The position numbers and the translations under genes are program-made. The notes under the pieces are model-generated. The model saw only the letters and a list, made by a program, of their open reading frames with translations, was not told the DNA's origin and did no database searches. From Myxococcus virescens (GTDB taxonomy: Bacteria > Myxococcota > Myxococcia > Myxococcales > Myxococcaceae), in NCBI RefSeq assembly GCF_900101905.1, contig NZ_FNAJ01000001.1, forward strand, positions 682,001-746,000: a stretch of 64,000 nt of DNA, read 5' to 3'. Each line of letters starts with the position of its first letter. Position 1 is the first letter of the stretch. Positions 44,424 through 54,000 of the stretch are shown here, piece after piece.

Positions 44424-46612
44424 GACTGCGCCACCCCATCCTTGGAGTCTTCCGCGTACTGCCCGTAGCCCTGGTAGCCCAGATACGAGTCACCGTAGCG
44501 CGGCGCCGACAGGTCCACGTCGTTGAGGATGGCACCGTACATGCGCGCCTGCACGTCCGCCAGCGAGCGCAGCGCACGCCGCGCCGACTCGCGGTTCGTC
44601 TTGGCCGCCTTCAGCACCAGCACCACGCCGTCGCACTTCGTGGCCAGCACCGCCGCGTCCGCCACCGCGTTGATGGGCGGGCTGTCCAGGATGACGCGGT
44701 CGAAGCGCTCGGAGGCGGCCTTCAGCAGGTCCGTGAAGGCCTGGGTGTGCAGCAGCTCCGCCGGATTGGGCGGCAGCGGTCCACACGGCAGCACGAAGAG
44801 GCCGGGCACCTCGGTGCTCTTCACCGCCGCGTCCAGTGTGCCCTCACCCACCACCAGCGAGGAGATGCCCAGCTCGTTGGGCACTCCGAAGGCGCGGTGC
44901 AGGCGCGGCCGGCGCATGTCCGTGTCCAGCAGCAGCACCCGGTTGCCGCTCTGGGCCATGGCCACGCCCAGGTTGATGCAGGTGGTGGACTTGCCCTCCT
45001 GCGGCCCGCTGGACGTCACCACCAGCGTCTTGAACGGGTTGTCCGGCGACATGAACAGCAGGTTGGTGCGGATGGCGCGGCAGCACTCCGCCGCTGTCGA
45101 CTTGGGTTCGCGGTGGACGTGAAGGTCCCGCTCGCGTGGCGCCTTGCTGCCGTCCAGCCGCGGCATCACGCCCAGGAAGGCCAGCCCCAGCCGCTCCTCT
45201 ACGTCCGCCTGCGTGGCCACGCTGTTCTCCAGGAGCTCCAGCAGCAGCACCACGCCCAGGCCCGCCAGCAATCCCAGCACCAGCCCCACCGCCAGGTTGC
45301 GGCGCACGTGAGGCTTCACCGGCACCAGGATGGGCCGCGCCGGGTCCAGCACGCGCACGTTGCTGGTGCGCAGCATGCCGGACAGCTCGATGTCCTTCAG
45401 GCGTCTGGCCACCAGCTCGTAGAGGCGCTGGTTGTTGTCCGAGTCGCGCTTGAGCCGGTCGAACTCGATGGCCTTCTTGTTCACCAGGAAGGCCTCCGAC
45501 TTCTCCGCGTCCAGCAGGCGCACCAGGTTCTTCTCCTGCGCCACCGACTCCGCCAGCGACGTCTCCGCGCTGCGCACCACGTTGCTCAGGCTCTTGAGGA
45601 AGTCCTCGCGCACCACCGACAGCTTGCGGTTGCACTCCAGGAGCTTCGGGTGCTCGGCCAGGTAGCGCTCACCCAGCTCCGCGCACGTCATGCGCAGCTC
45701 GGTGTAGCTGCGCCGCAGGTCCTGGATGGGTCCGTCCGAGGCGCCCGACAGCGCCTCCGCCCACGTCTCATCCTCCGGAGATGCCTTGCGCAGCCGGTGG
45801 ATGGCCTCCACCCGCGCCTGCTGAGCGGCAATCTGGATGCGCACCTCGGTCAGCTTCAGGTTGAAGCTGTTGATGCGCTCACTGACGATGCTCATCCTCG
45901 ACTCGAGCGACGTGGACAGCATGTCCGCGTCCTTCTTGAAGTCGTAGACGGCCAGCTCGCTCGTCTTGGACTGCGACTCCAGCTCGGCCAGACGAATCTC
46001 CAACCAGTCGCGCGCGTCCTCCGTCGTCCGGAGCTTGAGGGCCAGGTTCTCCGCCATGTACGCGGCGGCCACCTCGTTGGCCAGCAGCGCGGCGCGCTTG
46101 GCGTCGAAGTCATCCACCGCGATGTTCATCACCCGCGAGTCCCTCGCGGGAATCACCCGGATGCGCGACTGGACCAGCGCCACCGCGTCCGCGCCCTGCA
46201 TCGCCTGCAGGCGGGCCTTCTCGTCGGTGATGTGCGCCAAGCCCAGGAAGTCCGCGTCCGTGGACAGGCCCAGCTTGTCCACCACCCGGCCCGCCACCGC
46301 GCGCGAGGTGATGATTTGGCTCTGGGTGGCGTAGTACTCCTTGTTGAACCAGTAGTTGCTGCGCTCCTCGCCCATCACCTCCTTCACTTCCCCATCCAGG
46401 AAGCGAGGCGCCATCACGTCAATGATGAGCGAGGCGCTGGCCGAGTACACCTTGGGCTGGCGCAACGTGTGGGCGGCCGTGAGCGCCGCCACCACCACCG
46501 CCACGCCAAGGACGACCCACTTGCGGCGCCACACCGCGCGCACATACTGCATGAGGCCCGCGGGCGTCAGGCCACCGGCGCCGCCGGCGGGGTCGAAACC
46601 GGTTCCATCCAC
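44420..46612 (-). CDS. wzcB: BY-kinase / polysaccharide co-polymerase Wzc (BtkB/WzcB-like)
   Basis: 730 residues. The Wzz-like N-terminal part has a helix at WVVLGVAVVVAALTAAH, a long periplasmic coiled-coil region, and a second helix NLAVGLVLGLLAGLGVVLLL. The cytoplasmic kinase has Walker A GPQEGKST, Walker A' VLLLDTDMRRP and Walker B VILDSPP, and the tail carries a cluster of five Tyr (RYGDSYLGYQGYGQY) for autophosphorylation. It sets chain length and export with Wzy and an outer-membrane channel. Synteny matches MXAN_1025, known as BtkB. GTG at 46612 has GGGAGA in front; a GTG at 46660 is the alternative. Confidence 0.94.
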   Translation of the reverse strand: MDGTGFDPAGGAGGLTPAGLMQYVRAVWRRKWVVLGVAVVVAALTAAHTLRQPKVYSASASLIIDVMAPRFLDGEVKEVMGEERSNYWFNKEYYATQSQIITSRAVAGRVVDKLGLSTDADFLGLAHITDEKARLQAMQGADAVALVQSRIRVIPARDSRVMNIAVDDFDAKRAALLANEVAAAYMAENLALKLRTTEDARDWLEIRLAELESQSKTSELAVYDFKKDADMLSTSLESRMSIVSERINSFNLKLTEVRIQIAAQQARVEAIHRLRKASPEDETWAEALSGASDGPIQDLRRSYTELRMTCAELGERYLAEHPKLLECNRKLSVVREDFLKSLSNVVRSAETSLAESVAQEKNLVRLLDAEKSEAFLVNKKAIEFDRLKRDSDNNQRLYELVARRLKDIELSGMLRTSNVRVLDPARPILVPVKPHVRRNLAVGLVLGLLAGLGVVLLLELLENSVATQADVEERLGLAFLGVMPRLDGSKAPRERDLHVHREPKSTAAECCRAIRTNLLFMSPDNPFKTLVVTSSGPQEGKSTTCINLGVAMAQSGNRVLLLDTDMRRPRLHRAFGVPNELGISSLVVGEGTLDAAVKSTEVPGLFVLPCGPLPPNPAELLHTQAFTDLLKAASERFDRVILDSPPINAVADAAVLATKCDGVVLVLKAAKTNRESARRALRSLADVQARMYGAILNDVDLSAPRYGDSYLGYQGYGQYAEDSKDGVAQS

Positions 46613-46817
46613 GTCACGTCTCCCTGCTGTCTCCAGAGCGACTCCACGGCCTGGCGGCACTCCGCCGACCTACACCCACACGCTTGGGGACCGCGACGAG
46701 CGTGCCGTGTCCCCGCGGGGTTGTCCATCGTTCCGCGGTCGCCTGGATGCCCTCCATCCACGCTTCTTCGCGGGCACTGACGCGCATGGCCGAGCCGCCT
46801 GTGCTAGTCAGCCCGGC

Positions 46818-48164
46818 GTGACGCCACCGCTTTCCTTCGTCCTCCCCTTCTCGCCCGACACCGCGGCTGCCGCTTCCCGCTTCGCCCAGGCGTTGCCTCC
46901 TGGCGCGGAGGTCGTCCTCGCTGGAGAGGGCTCCGTCGACGCCGCCTCCTCGCCCAACGTGCACGTCCTCTCGGTGCCGGGTGGCAAGGGCGCGGCCATC
47001 CGCGCCGCGCTGGAGAAGGTGTCGGGCGCGGTGACGGTGCTGCAGGATCCAGACACCTCGTATTCGCAGGACGTCTATGACGCGCTGGTGCGCCCCATCC
47101 AGGCGGACACCGCGGACGCCGTCTTCGGCCTGCGCACGGCGCAGGGGCTGGCGCCGGAGCTGCTGGCGGACCGGGCCCTGGGCCACGTCACCCGCTTCGT
47201 CACCGACGTGCCGCTGACGGACCCGCTCACCGGTCTGCGCGCCTTCCGCACCGAGGCGCTGCGCTCCGTCACGCTGACCAGCGACGACGACGCGGTGGAC
47301 GCGGAGCTGGTGGTGAAGCTGGCCGCGCAGTTGTTCCGCCTCACCGAGGTGACGCTGCCCCCGGGCGCGGTGCCTCGCCGGACGCCCGCGGCGCACCTGT
47401 CCCGGCTCAAGACGCTGGTCCGCTACGCCACGGTGCGCGACGACGCGGACAACCAGCACGAGGGCTACACCACGCTGGAGCGCATGGACGGCGCCGTCCA
47501 CTACAACCAGTGGCTGGGCCGCCGCTTCCGCGAGCACCTGGGCCGCCGGGTGCTGGAGATTGGCGCCGGCATCGGCACGATTACCCGCGAGCTGGAGTCG
47601 GGCCTGGAGCTGCTCATCGCGCTGGAGGTGGACCGCTTCTACGTGGACCGCCTGAAGAACCTCTTCCGCGGCAAGCCGCACATCCGGCCGTACCTGTCCG
47701 ACGTGGCCCTGGCGGACTGGGAGTCGCTCAAGACGGAGCGGCTGGACACCATCGTCCTCTCCAACGTGCTGGAGCACATCCCGGATGACGCGTCCGCCAT
47801 CCGGCGCTTCAAGCAGATTCTGGCGCCCGGGGGCCGGGTGGTCATCCTGGTGCCCGCGCTCCAGCAGCTCTTCGGCGCCATCGACGAGGCCGTGGGCCAC
47901 TACCGCCGCTACACGCCCTCCACGCTGCGCGCGGTGCTGGAGGAGAACGGCTTCCAGGTGGAGACCCTGGAGTGGATGAACCTGGCCGGCCTGCCGGGAT
48001 GGTTCGTCAACAGCCGCCTGCTGCGCCGCCGCTCGGTGCCCAAGCTCCAGCTCAAGCTCTACGACACGCTGGCGCCCCTGATTGCGCGGGCGGAGTCGCA
48101 CGTGAAGCTGCCGGTGGGCATGAGCCTCTTCGCCGTGGCGCGCGCCACCGGCGGCGATGCGTGA
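46818..48164 (+). CDS. Fused glycosyltransferase 2 and SAM-dependent methyltransferase
   Basis: 448 residues from GTG at 46818. The first about 200 resemble the dolichol-phosphate-mannose-synthase branch of GT2: LSFVLPFSPDTAAAASRFA, GGKGAAIRAALEKV, LQDPDTSYSQDVYDALVRP, DAVFGLR and DPLTGLRAFRTEALR. From about 220 a methyltransferase follows with QWLGRRFREHLGRRVLEIGAGIGTI (split motif I), DTIVLSNVLEHIPDD and GGRVVILVPALQQLFG. Both halves look intact, so one polypeptide may add and methylate a sugar. It diverges from the BY-kinase gene. Confidence 0.88.
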   Translation: MTPPLSFVLPFSPDTAAAASRFAQALPPGAEVVLAGEGSVDAASSPNVHVLSVPGGKGAAIRAALEKVSGAVTVLQDPDTSYSQDVYDALVRPIQADTADAVFGLRTAQGLAPELLADRALGHVTRFVTDVPLTDPLTGLRAFRTEALRSVTLTSDDDAVDAELVVKLAAQLFRLTEVTLPPGAVPRRTPAAHLSRLKTLVRYATVRDDADNQHEGYTTLERMDGAVHYNQWLGRRFREHLGRRVLEIGAGIGTITRELESGLELLIALEVDRFYVDRLKNLFRGKPHIRPYLSDVALADWESLKTERLDTIVLSNVLEHIPDDASAIRRFKQILAPGGRVVILVPALQQLFGAIDEAVGHYRRYTPSTLRAVLEENGFQVETLEWMNLAGLPGWFVNSRLLRRRSVPKLQLKLYDTLAPLIARAESHVKLPVGMSLFAVARATGGDA

Positions 48165-48209
48165 GGCACCGCCGCCACGCGTGACACCCCGGCTGTCCAT
48201 TGAATCGCA

Positions 48210-48227
48210 GCCGCCTTCCGAGGCGGC
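48210..48227 (+). terminator. Hairpin between the fusion gene and the GT-C gene
   Basis: A perfect 7-bp stem GCCGCCT / AGGCGGC with loop TCCG in the 90-base gap. No T-run follows; it may be an attenuator or processing site. Confidence 0.3.
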
Positions 48228-48254
48228 CTCGCCCGAGAGCAGGGCCCCGCCGCC

Positions 48255-49949
48255 ATGAACTCCACGCCCTTGCCCGCCGCCGCGCCCCCGGAGCCCACCA
48301 CGGCCCCCACTCCCGAGCGCCAGCCCCTGCCATCCCGAGGCGCGCCGCGCGCCGTATGGGCCGCCCTGGCGGCGCTGTACGTGTTGCTGTTCCCGTACCA
48401 CCCGGGCCTGCGCTCGCCCAACGAGCTGTGCCGGCTGTGGCAGACGCGCGCGCTGGTGGAGTACGGCACCCTGCACATCAACCAGGCGCTGCACGACTAC
48501 GGCAAGGTCGGTGACCTGTCCGTGAAGGACGGGAAGTACTACCCCAGCAAGGCGCCGCTGCTGTCGTTCGCCGCCGTGCCCCTCTACGCCGCGCTGCGCG
48601 CGGTGGGCGGCGGCCACCGGCATGCCGTGCCGGAAGTCCCCCTGGTCTTCTTCTCGCGCCTGTTGCTCACCGTGCTGCCCACGCTGGGCCTGCTGTGGCT
48701 GATGCGCCGCTACCTGCGCGCATCCCTGGAGCCGCTCGTCGCGGACGCGCTCACGGTGACGTATGGGCTGGGCTCGCTGGCCTTCAGCTACTCGCTGCTC
48801 TTCATGAGCCACCAGACGACGGCGGTGCTGCTCTTCGCCAGCTTCTACGCGCTGTGGCGCTGCGCGCGTGGTGAATGGCGCGAGCGGGGCTACGTCCTGG
48901 CGGGCGCCTTCGCGGGCGCCACCGTGGCCGCCGAGTACACCGGCGCGCTGGGCGTGCTCGGCTTGGTGCTGTACGCGGTGCTCACCATCGCCTTCCAGGA
49001 CGCGCCCGCGCGTGTTCGCTGGGCGCGCCTGGGCCGGGCCGCGGGGCTGGCCACGCTGGGCGCCCTGCCCTTCCTGGTGGCGCTGATGGCCTACCACCAG
49101 GTGACGTTCGGCCACCCGCTGACGAGCGGCTACAAGTACCTCAACGACGCGGGCTACCAGCCCTGGCACCTGGGCGGCTTCCTGGGCATCCGCACGCCGG
49201 ACCCGCGCGCCTTCGCCCTGTCCTTCTTCTCCCCGCTGCGGGGCCTGTTCACCCTGGCGCCCTTCCTCCTGCTGGCGCTACCGGGGCTGGTGCTCGTGTG
49301 GCGCCGCCGGAGCCAGTCGCCGGAAGCCCGTGCGCTGGCGTGGCTGAGCCTGGCCCTGCTCCTGGGCTACACGTACTTCACCTCGTCGTTCTCCTACGAC
49401 TCGTGGGGCTGGACGACGGGGCCGCGTCACCTCACCGGCCTGGTGCCCTTCCTCCTGCTGCCCGCCGGCCTCTTCCTGGAGCGCCTGCGCGCGGCCGGCC
49501 AGGGCGCGTGGGCCCTGGGCATGGCCGCGCTCCTGTGCGCGGTGTCCATCGTCGCCACCGGCGTGGCCACCTTCATCAACTACATCCCCGATGACGTCTC
49601 CAACGCCGTGGGCGCCCTGGCGCTGCCGCTGCTGCGTGCGGGCTACTTCCCGCCCGGCGTGCTGACCTTCCTGGGGCTTCCGACGGGACTGGCGGGTGGG
49701 GTGCTGGCGGGGCTGCTGCTGGGCACCGCCGCCTGGGTCTTCGTCAGCCTGGCGCGGAAGCCCGGCCAGACATGGCCCGCGGCGCCCGCGCTGGGGGCAT
49801 CCCTGGTGCTGCTGCTGCTGCTGGGCACGGCGCATGTCTTCACCAGCCGGCATGACACCGCGGACCGCAACGCCGTGCGTTTCCTCAAGTCCGTCTGGTT
49901 GAACGCCCCGGAACGTGACGTGACGTTCTGGCCTCGCGGGCGCGGCTGA
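48255..49949 (+). CDS. GT-C-type integral membrane glycosyltransferase (PMT/ArnT-like)
   Basis: 564 residues with about 11 membrane helices. After the first helix the periplasmic loop SPNELCRLWQTRALVEYG has the acidic residue where GT39/ArnT enzymes keep their catalytic Asp or Glu. SVKDGKYYPSKAPLLSF and FMSHQTTAVLLFASFYALW follow, and a late periplasmic loop (SFSYDSWGWTTGPRHLTG) resembles the region facing the lipid-sugar donor. It probably moves a sugar from polyprenyl phosphate to an extracytoplasmic acceptor; the upstream DPM-like fusion could make such a donor. Confidence 0.8.
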   Translation: MNSTPLPAAAPPEPTTAPTPERQPLPSRGAPRAVWAALAALYVLLFPYHPGLRSPNELCRLWQTRALVEYGTLHINQALHDYGKVGDLSVKDGKYYPSKAPLLSFAAVPLYAALRAVGGGHRHAVPEVPLVFFSRLLLTVLPTLGLLWLMRRYLRASLEPLVADALTVTYGLGSLAFSYSLLFMSHQTTAVLLFASFYALWRCARGEWRERGYVLAGAFAGATVAAEYTGALGVLGLVLYAVLTIAFQDAPARVRWARLGRAAGLATLGALPFLVALMAYHQVTFGHPLTSGYKYLNDAGYQPWHLGGFLGIRTPDPRAFALSFFSPLRGLFTLAPFLLLALPGLVLVWRRRSQSPEARALAWLSLALLLGYTYFTSSFSYDSWGWTTGPRHLTGLVPFLLLPAGLFLERLRAAGQGAWALGMAALLCAVSIVATGVATFINYIPDDVSNAVGALALPLLRAGYFPPGVLTFLGLPTGLAGGVLAGLLLGTAAWVFVSLARKPGQTWPAAPALGASLVLLLLLGTAHVFTSRHDTADRNAVRFLKSVWLNAPERDVTFWPRGRG

Positions 49950-49958
49950 AACACGACG

Positions 49959-49979
49959 CTCCGTGAGACTGTCACGGAG
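49959..49979 (+). terminator. Hairpin at the end of the polysaccharide locus
   Basis: A perfect 8-bp stem CTCCGTGA / TCACGGAG with loop GACTG, ten bases after the GT-C stop. No T-run, but this is a typical place for a terminator. The remaining 230 bases to pilX hold a second small inverted repeat (CTCGCAA / TTGCGAG near 50037-50054) but no promoter that I can support. Confidence 0.45.
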
Positions 49980-50213
49980 CCACCACCCGTCTCGCCCTCT
50001 GGGATGAGCCTCACGGTCCGTCCCACTTTGTCGCTGACTCGCAAGTTTTGCGAGGTCCGCAATTCGTGTCGTGTGATTCCGTGTCAGGCTTTACCCAGGC
50101 CTCTGGCCAAGCGGCTGGATGCATTGACATGGCTGCATGGCGAGAGCGGGCCTGAGGATTGCTGAGACAGACACCTGCGCTTCCCTGCTGCCCTTCAGGG
50201 CAAGGAGTCCCCG

Positions 50214-50933
50214 GTGCGCTGTCATCCGACCCGCAAGCCCGCACACGCCTCTGGCGCGAGGAGAGGGTTCACCCTGCTGCTGGCGCTGGGCCTCATCGCG
50301 CTCGTCACCGCGGGCGTGCTCGTGTCCCTCCGCGCGGTGAGCACGGAGAGCACGCTCCAATCCCATGAGCGCCGCTCGCGTGAAGCCCTCTTCGCCGCTG
50401 AGGCGGGCATGGCTGAAGGGCGCGCCGTCGTCCTGGCGATGATGAACAACCCCGTCGCGGGAGGCGTTGGCAGCTACAGCCAGGACGTCCTCCAGCGCCT
50501 GCAGGTCGTGGCCGAGCAGGGCCTGCCCGACGTCGCCGCGGGCGGCGTACCCTGGCGAGAGCTCATTCCCCAGACGCCGTACACGCTGGCGCGTGGCACG
50601 GCCATCGACGACACCGTGCAGGGCGCCTCCGTCGAAATCAACGACGTGGAGGGCGAGCCCATCCGCGCCTACCCGGAGGCTCGCAGCGTTTCCTTCCGCG
50701 TCTTCGTCGTGGAGGACGACGACGACGCCGACCGCAACGCCGACGCCAATGGCCGCATCTGGCTGGTGTCGGTGGGCGAGGTCCAACCCCCAGGCGCGGG
50801 CCTCCCCTACCGCACCATCGTCCGCTCACTCCTGGAGCACAGCAGCACCCCGGGAGGGCTCGCGTGCGGCTACGGCATGAAGATGGGCTGCCGGGGCAAC
50901 GGCACCTCCAGCAGCGGCCTTCCGACATTCTGA
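50214..50933 (+). CDS. Minor pilin PilX-like prepilin
   Basis: 239 residues. The leader ends in RRG followed by FTLLLALGLIALVTAGVLVSLRA; the prepilin peptidase PilD should cut between Gly and Phe. The mature residue 5 is Leu, not Glu, as expected for PilX/GspK-type subunits that sit at the pilus tip. The soluble part begins ALFAAEAGMAEGRAVV, a PilX family mark, and ends with a short Cys-containing tail. GTG at 50214 follows AAGGAG. It is the first gene of a five-gene pilin operon and should join the priming complex with PilY1. Confidence 0.88.
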   Translation: MRCHPTRKPAHASGARRGFTLLLALGLIALVTAGVLVSLRAVSTESTLQSHERRSREALFAAEAGMAEGRAVVLAMMNNPVAGGVGSYSQDVLQRLQVVAEQGLPDVAAGGVPWRELIPQTPYTLARGTAIDDTVQGASVEINDVEGEPIRAYPEARSVSFRVFVVEDDDDADRNADANGRIWLVSVGEVQPPGAGLPYRTIVRSLLEHSSTPGGLACGYGMKMGCRGNGTSSSGLPTF

Positions 50934-51008
50934 TTCCCAAGCCTTCGACCGCAATCCGTTGCACCTGAATCGGGCGGCCCTGAAGCACCGGCCGCCAGGG
51001 GGGACATC

Positions 51009-54000
51009 ATGCGCTGGACTCGAACCTGGATGGCCGCGGTGGCCGTGGCCGCCGCGGGAGCCGTGCTCGCCCAAAGTCCCGGCGGCGACACGGGCAGTGG
51101 CGGCACGGATGGCGGCGCCAGCAGCCTCGCGCTGTGCATCGACACCACGGACCAGGACAAGCAACCCGACTTCAGCAGGGACGCGGGCATCCCCAGCGCC
51201 ATCATCGTCACGGATGACAACCCGCCCAAGCTGCGGCTCAACACCAACCTCAACGTCCTGGACCCGGAGAAAATCATCCTGCCTTTCGAGCAGGAGCTCA
51301 CCGCGCTCATCGTCGATGACCGCGCGGGCAGCGGCGCCTCCAGCACGCTGGGCTGGTTCTATTACGACGAGCTCATCGACGCCGAATACATCGACGACAA
51401 CGGCACGCGAGAGGACTCCGACGACGACCGGCTGCTGGACAAGAACAACAACGGCGTGCCCGACTTCCACGAGGACCTCTACAACCTCAACCCCACGCGC
51501 TACATCGGCGTGGAGCCCCGCTGCCCCAACCGGACGTTCACCCACCAGCGATGGGGCGACGCGGGGACGGTGACGCTGCGCGAGCCCGACCTGCTGATGG
51601 GCCCGTGCAACTCCGGCAGCAACTACGCCGCCAATACGGGGCCTCGAAGGTGGCAGGGGCGCGCTGACTACCCCACGCGGCCTTCGACGGGCGGCGTGGT
51701 AGGCCGCCCGGTGCGCGACTTCACCAACGCATTGTTCGCCTATGACCCCTACCACGGGCGAGACAACCTGCGGCAGAGCGCGGTCACCTCCGGCCTCATC
51801 GACACGTACTTCAGCGACCAGGGCCTGTTCCCGCACATCCCGAACCTGCTGGAGCCCCGGCATGCCCTCAACGGGAACAGAGGCATCGGCAACCTCGTCT
51901 TCCTCTCCACGGACGACGACGAGACGTCGTGCCACGAATCGGAATCGGCGGAGTGCTTCGCGCCACGTCAGGGCTGGACGCTCGACGGCAACGGCCAGTT
52001 CATGCGCACCGGCACGGCCTGGGACAAATCCGATGAGGCGGACGGCATTCCTGATTACAAGGCCAGCGCGTTCGACAGCGCGGGCCGCCTCATCACCGGC
52101 AAGAGCACGACCGCCGCCATCACCAAAGCCGAGGACCAGGTCGTCCCCATGGGACGCCTCGCGGACCGGCGTGAAATCGTCTTCTTCCTCGTCACCTACG
52201 TGGAGCAGGTGTACGGCCCGGCCACGGATTCGTGCTTCATCACCCGTCCGACGGCGGATGGGCGCGAGGTGCAGTGCGACCTGTGGATGCACGGTGACAT
52301 CAACGTCTTCTTCACCAAGACGCCGCTCAACATGGACCTGCACCAGGGCAGCGACCCGCTCGTGGTGAGACAGAAGAACCTCCGCACCAACTGGCTGAAT
52401 CCCGTGGTGTACCCCCGGCTGGAGAACGACCCGGCCTATGGCGGCGTCGTCTTCCCGTTCGACCAGACGCAGGATGTCCCCTCCGTGAACCGCCGCGCGG
52501 CGCACACGATTGTGGGCGCGCCGCGTGACAACCCCCTGGTCTGGATTCTGGGCTGGGAAGACCAGAACGCGGGCGGTGACCGCACGTACAGCGACATCGT
52601 CATCCTCATCAACAAGCAGAACAACGGCTCCTACCGCTCCGACGTGGTGTCGGACATCGCTCCGGACATCTCCCTGGACTTCACCATCACCGAGGTGACG
52701 TTCACCGTGGAGGACCAGCCCTACTACGCGGCGGATGGCGGCGGCGTCGCGCCCTGCTCGCTCTCCGTCAAGCTGCCGGACGGCGGCACGGGCCAGCGCA
52801 GGCCGGACATCAGTTATGACGTGGCGCTGGACTGCAAGGTCTGCCAGGAGCCCTGCAACACCTCCAATCCCACGTACATCCTCAACGACAATCCGAACTG
52901 GCTCCGGGTCCCCATTCCGGACAGCGACGGCGGCGTGCGCAATGAGACGGCCGTCCTGCAGGACTTCCTGGAGCAGGGCCGCGTGGGAACACAGCTGTGC
53001 TGGCGCGCGGTGATGGAGAGCCCGGGTGAGTCCTGCCAGCCCACCATCCACAACATCAACGTCTCCTACAAGGCGCAGCGCAGCGGTGAATACGGCCGCG
53101 CGTCGCTCATCCCCATGGCCAACGCCGTCATCCACGGCGTCTATGAAACGCCCGGGCGCGCCTGGGTCGCCGACGGAGGCGTGGACCAGGTCTCCATCCG
53201 CACCTACGACAACCGTCCAGACACCATCGACCGGGGCCACATCTACCTGAAGAAGCTCTACGAGCCCGCCACGCTGGTGCCCTATGAGCCCACCCAGGAG
53301 GTCTGGGACTCCGGCAAGTGGATGCGCGACCTGATGCGCACGCTGGAGACCCGTCCCGGCGAGCCGCTCGACACGCGCAGGCTCGTCACGCTCAATCCGG
53401 CGAACCAGCAGGCCATCGACGTGAAGGACCTGATGGCGCGCGCCAACACCACCAGCCCCGTCTTCCCAGACACCTACTGCACCCGCCGCAACGGCAGCGT
53501 GTACCTGTATGACCTGGACGGCCGCAACGGCTGCACCGCGGATGACCGCGTGGCGCTGCGCGACTGGCTCTACGGCTGGGAGGACCGCCAGTCCTCGGTC
53601 ATCCGCAACCGGATGCGCACCTGGCCGCTGGGCGGCGTCAACCTGTCCACGGCGGCTGTCATCGGGCCGCCCAACGTGCCCGCGTGGCTGATCGAAGGCC
53701 GCAACCTGGACGCGGAGCGCCGGAAGTTCACGGAGAACTTCAGCGCGGCCAACACGGGCCGCCCCACGGTGACGTACGTGGGCACCACGCAGGGGTACCT
53801 CCACGCGCTGGGCACGGGCTACTTCCGCACGGGGGATGACCCCTGCACGCCAGGCCGCGTGGAGTACCAGGGCTACTTCGGCCGGGCCGGCAGCTGCGCC
53901 AGTGGCCACGACTACGGCGCGGGCAACGAGCTGTTCGCCTACCTGCCCTTCAAGATGTTGCCCTACTACGTGGAGAACTACCGCCGCGCCAATGACGCGT

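Noticed and set aside
50124-50129. Perfect TTGACA in front of the pilin operon
   Set aside because: No -10-like hexamer is found 16-18 bases downstream, so I cannot support a promoter here.
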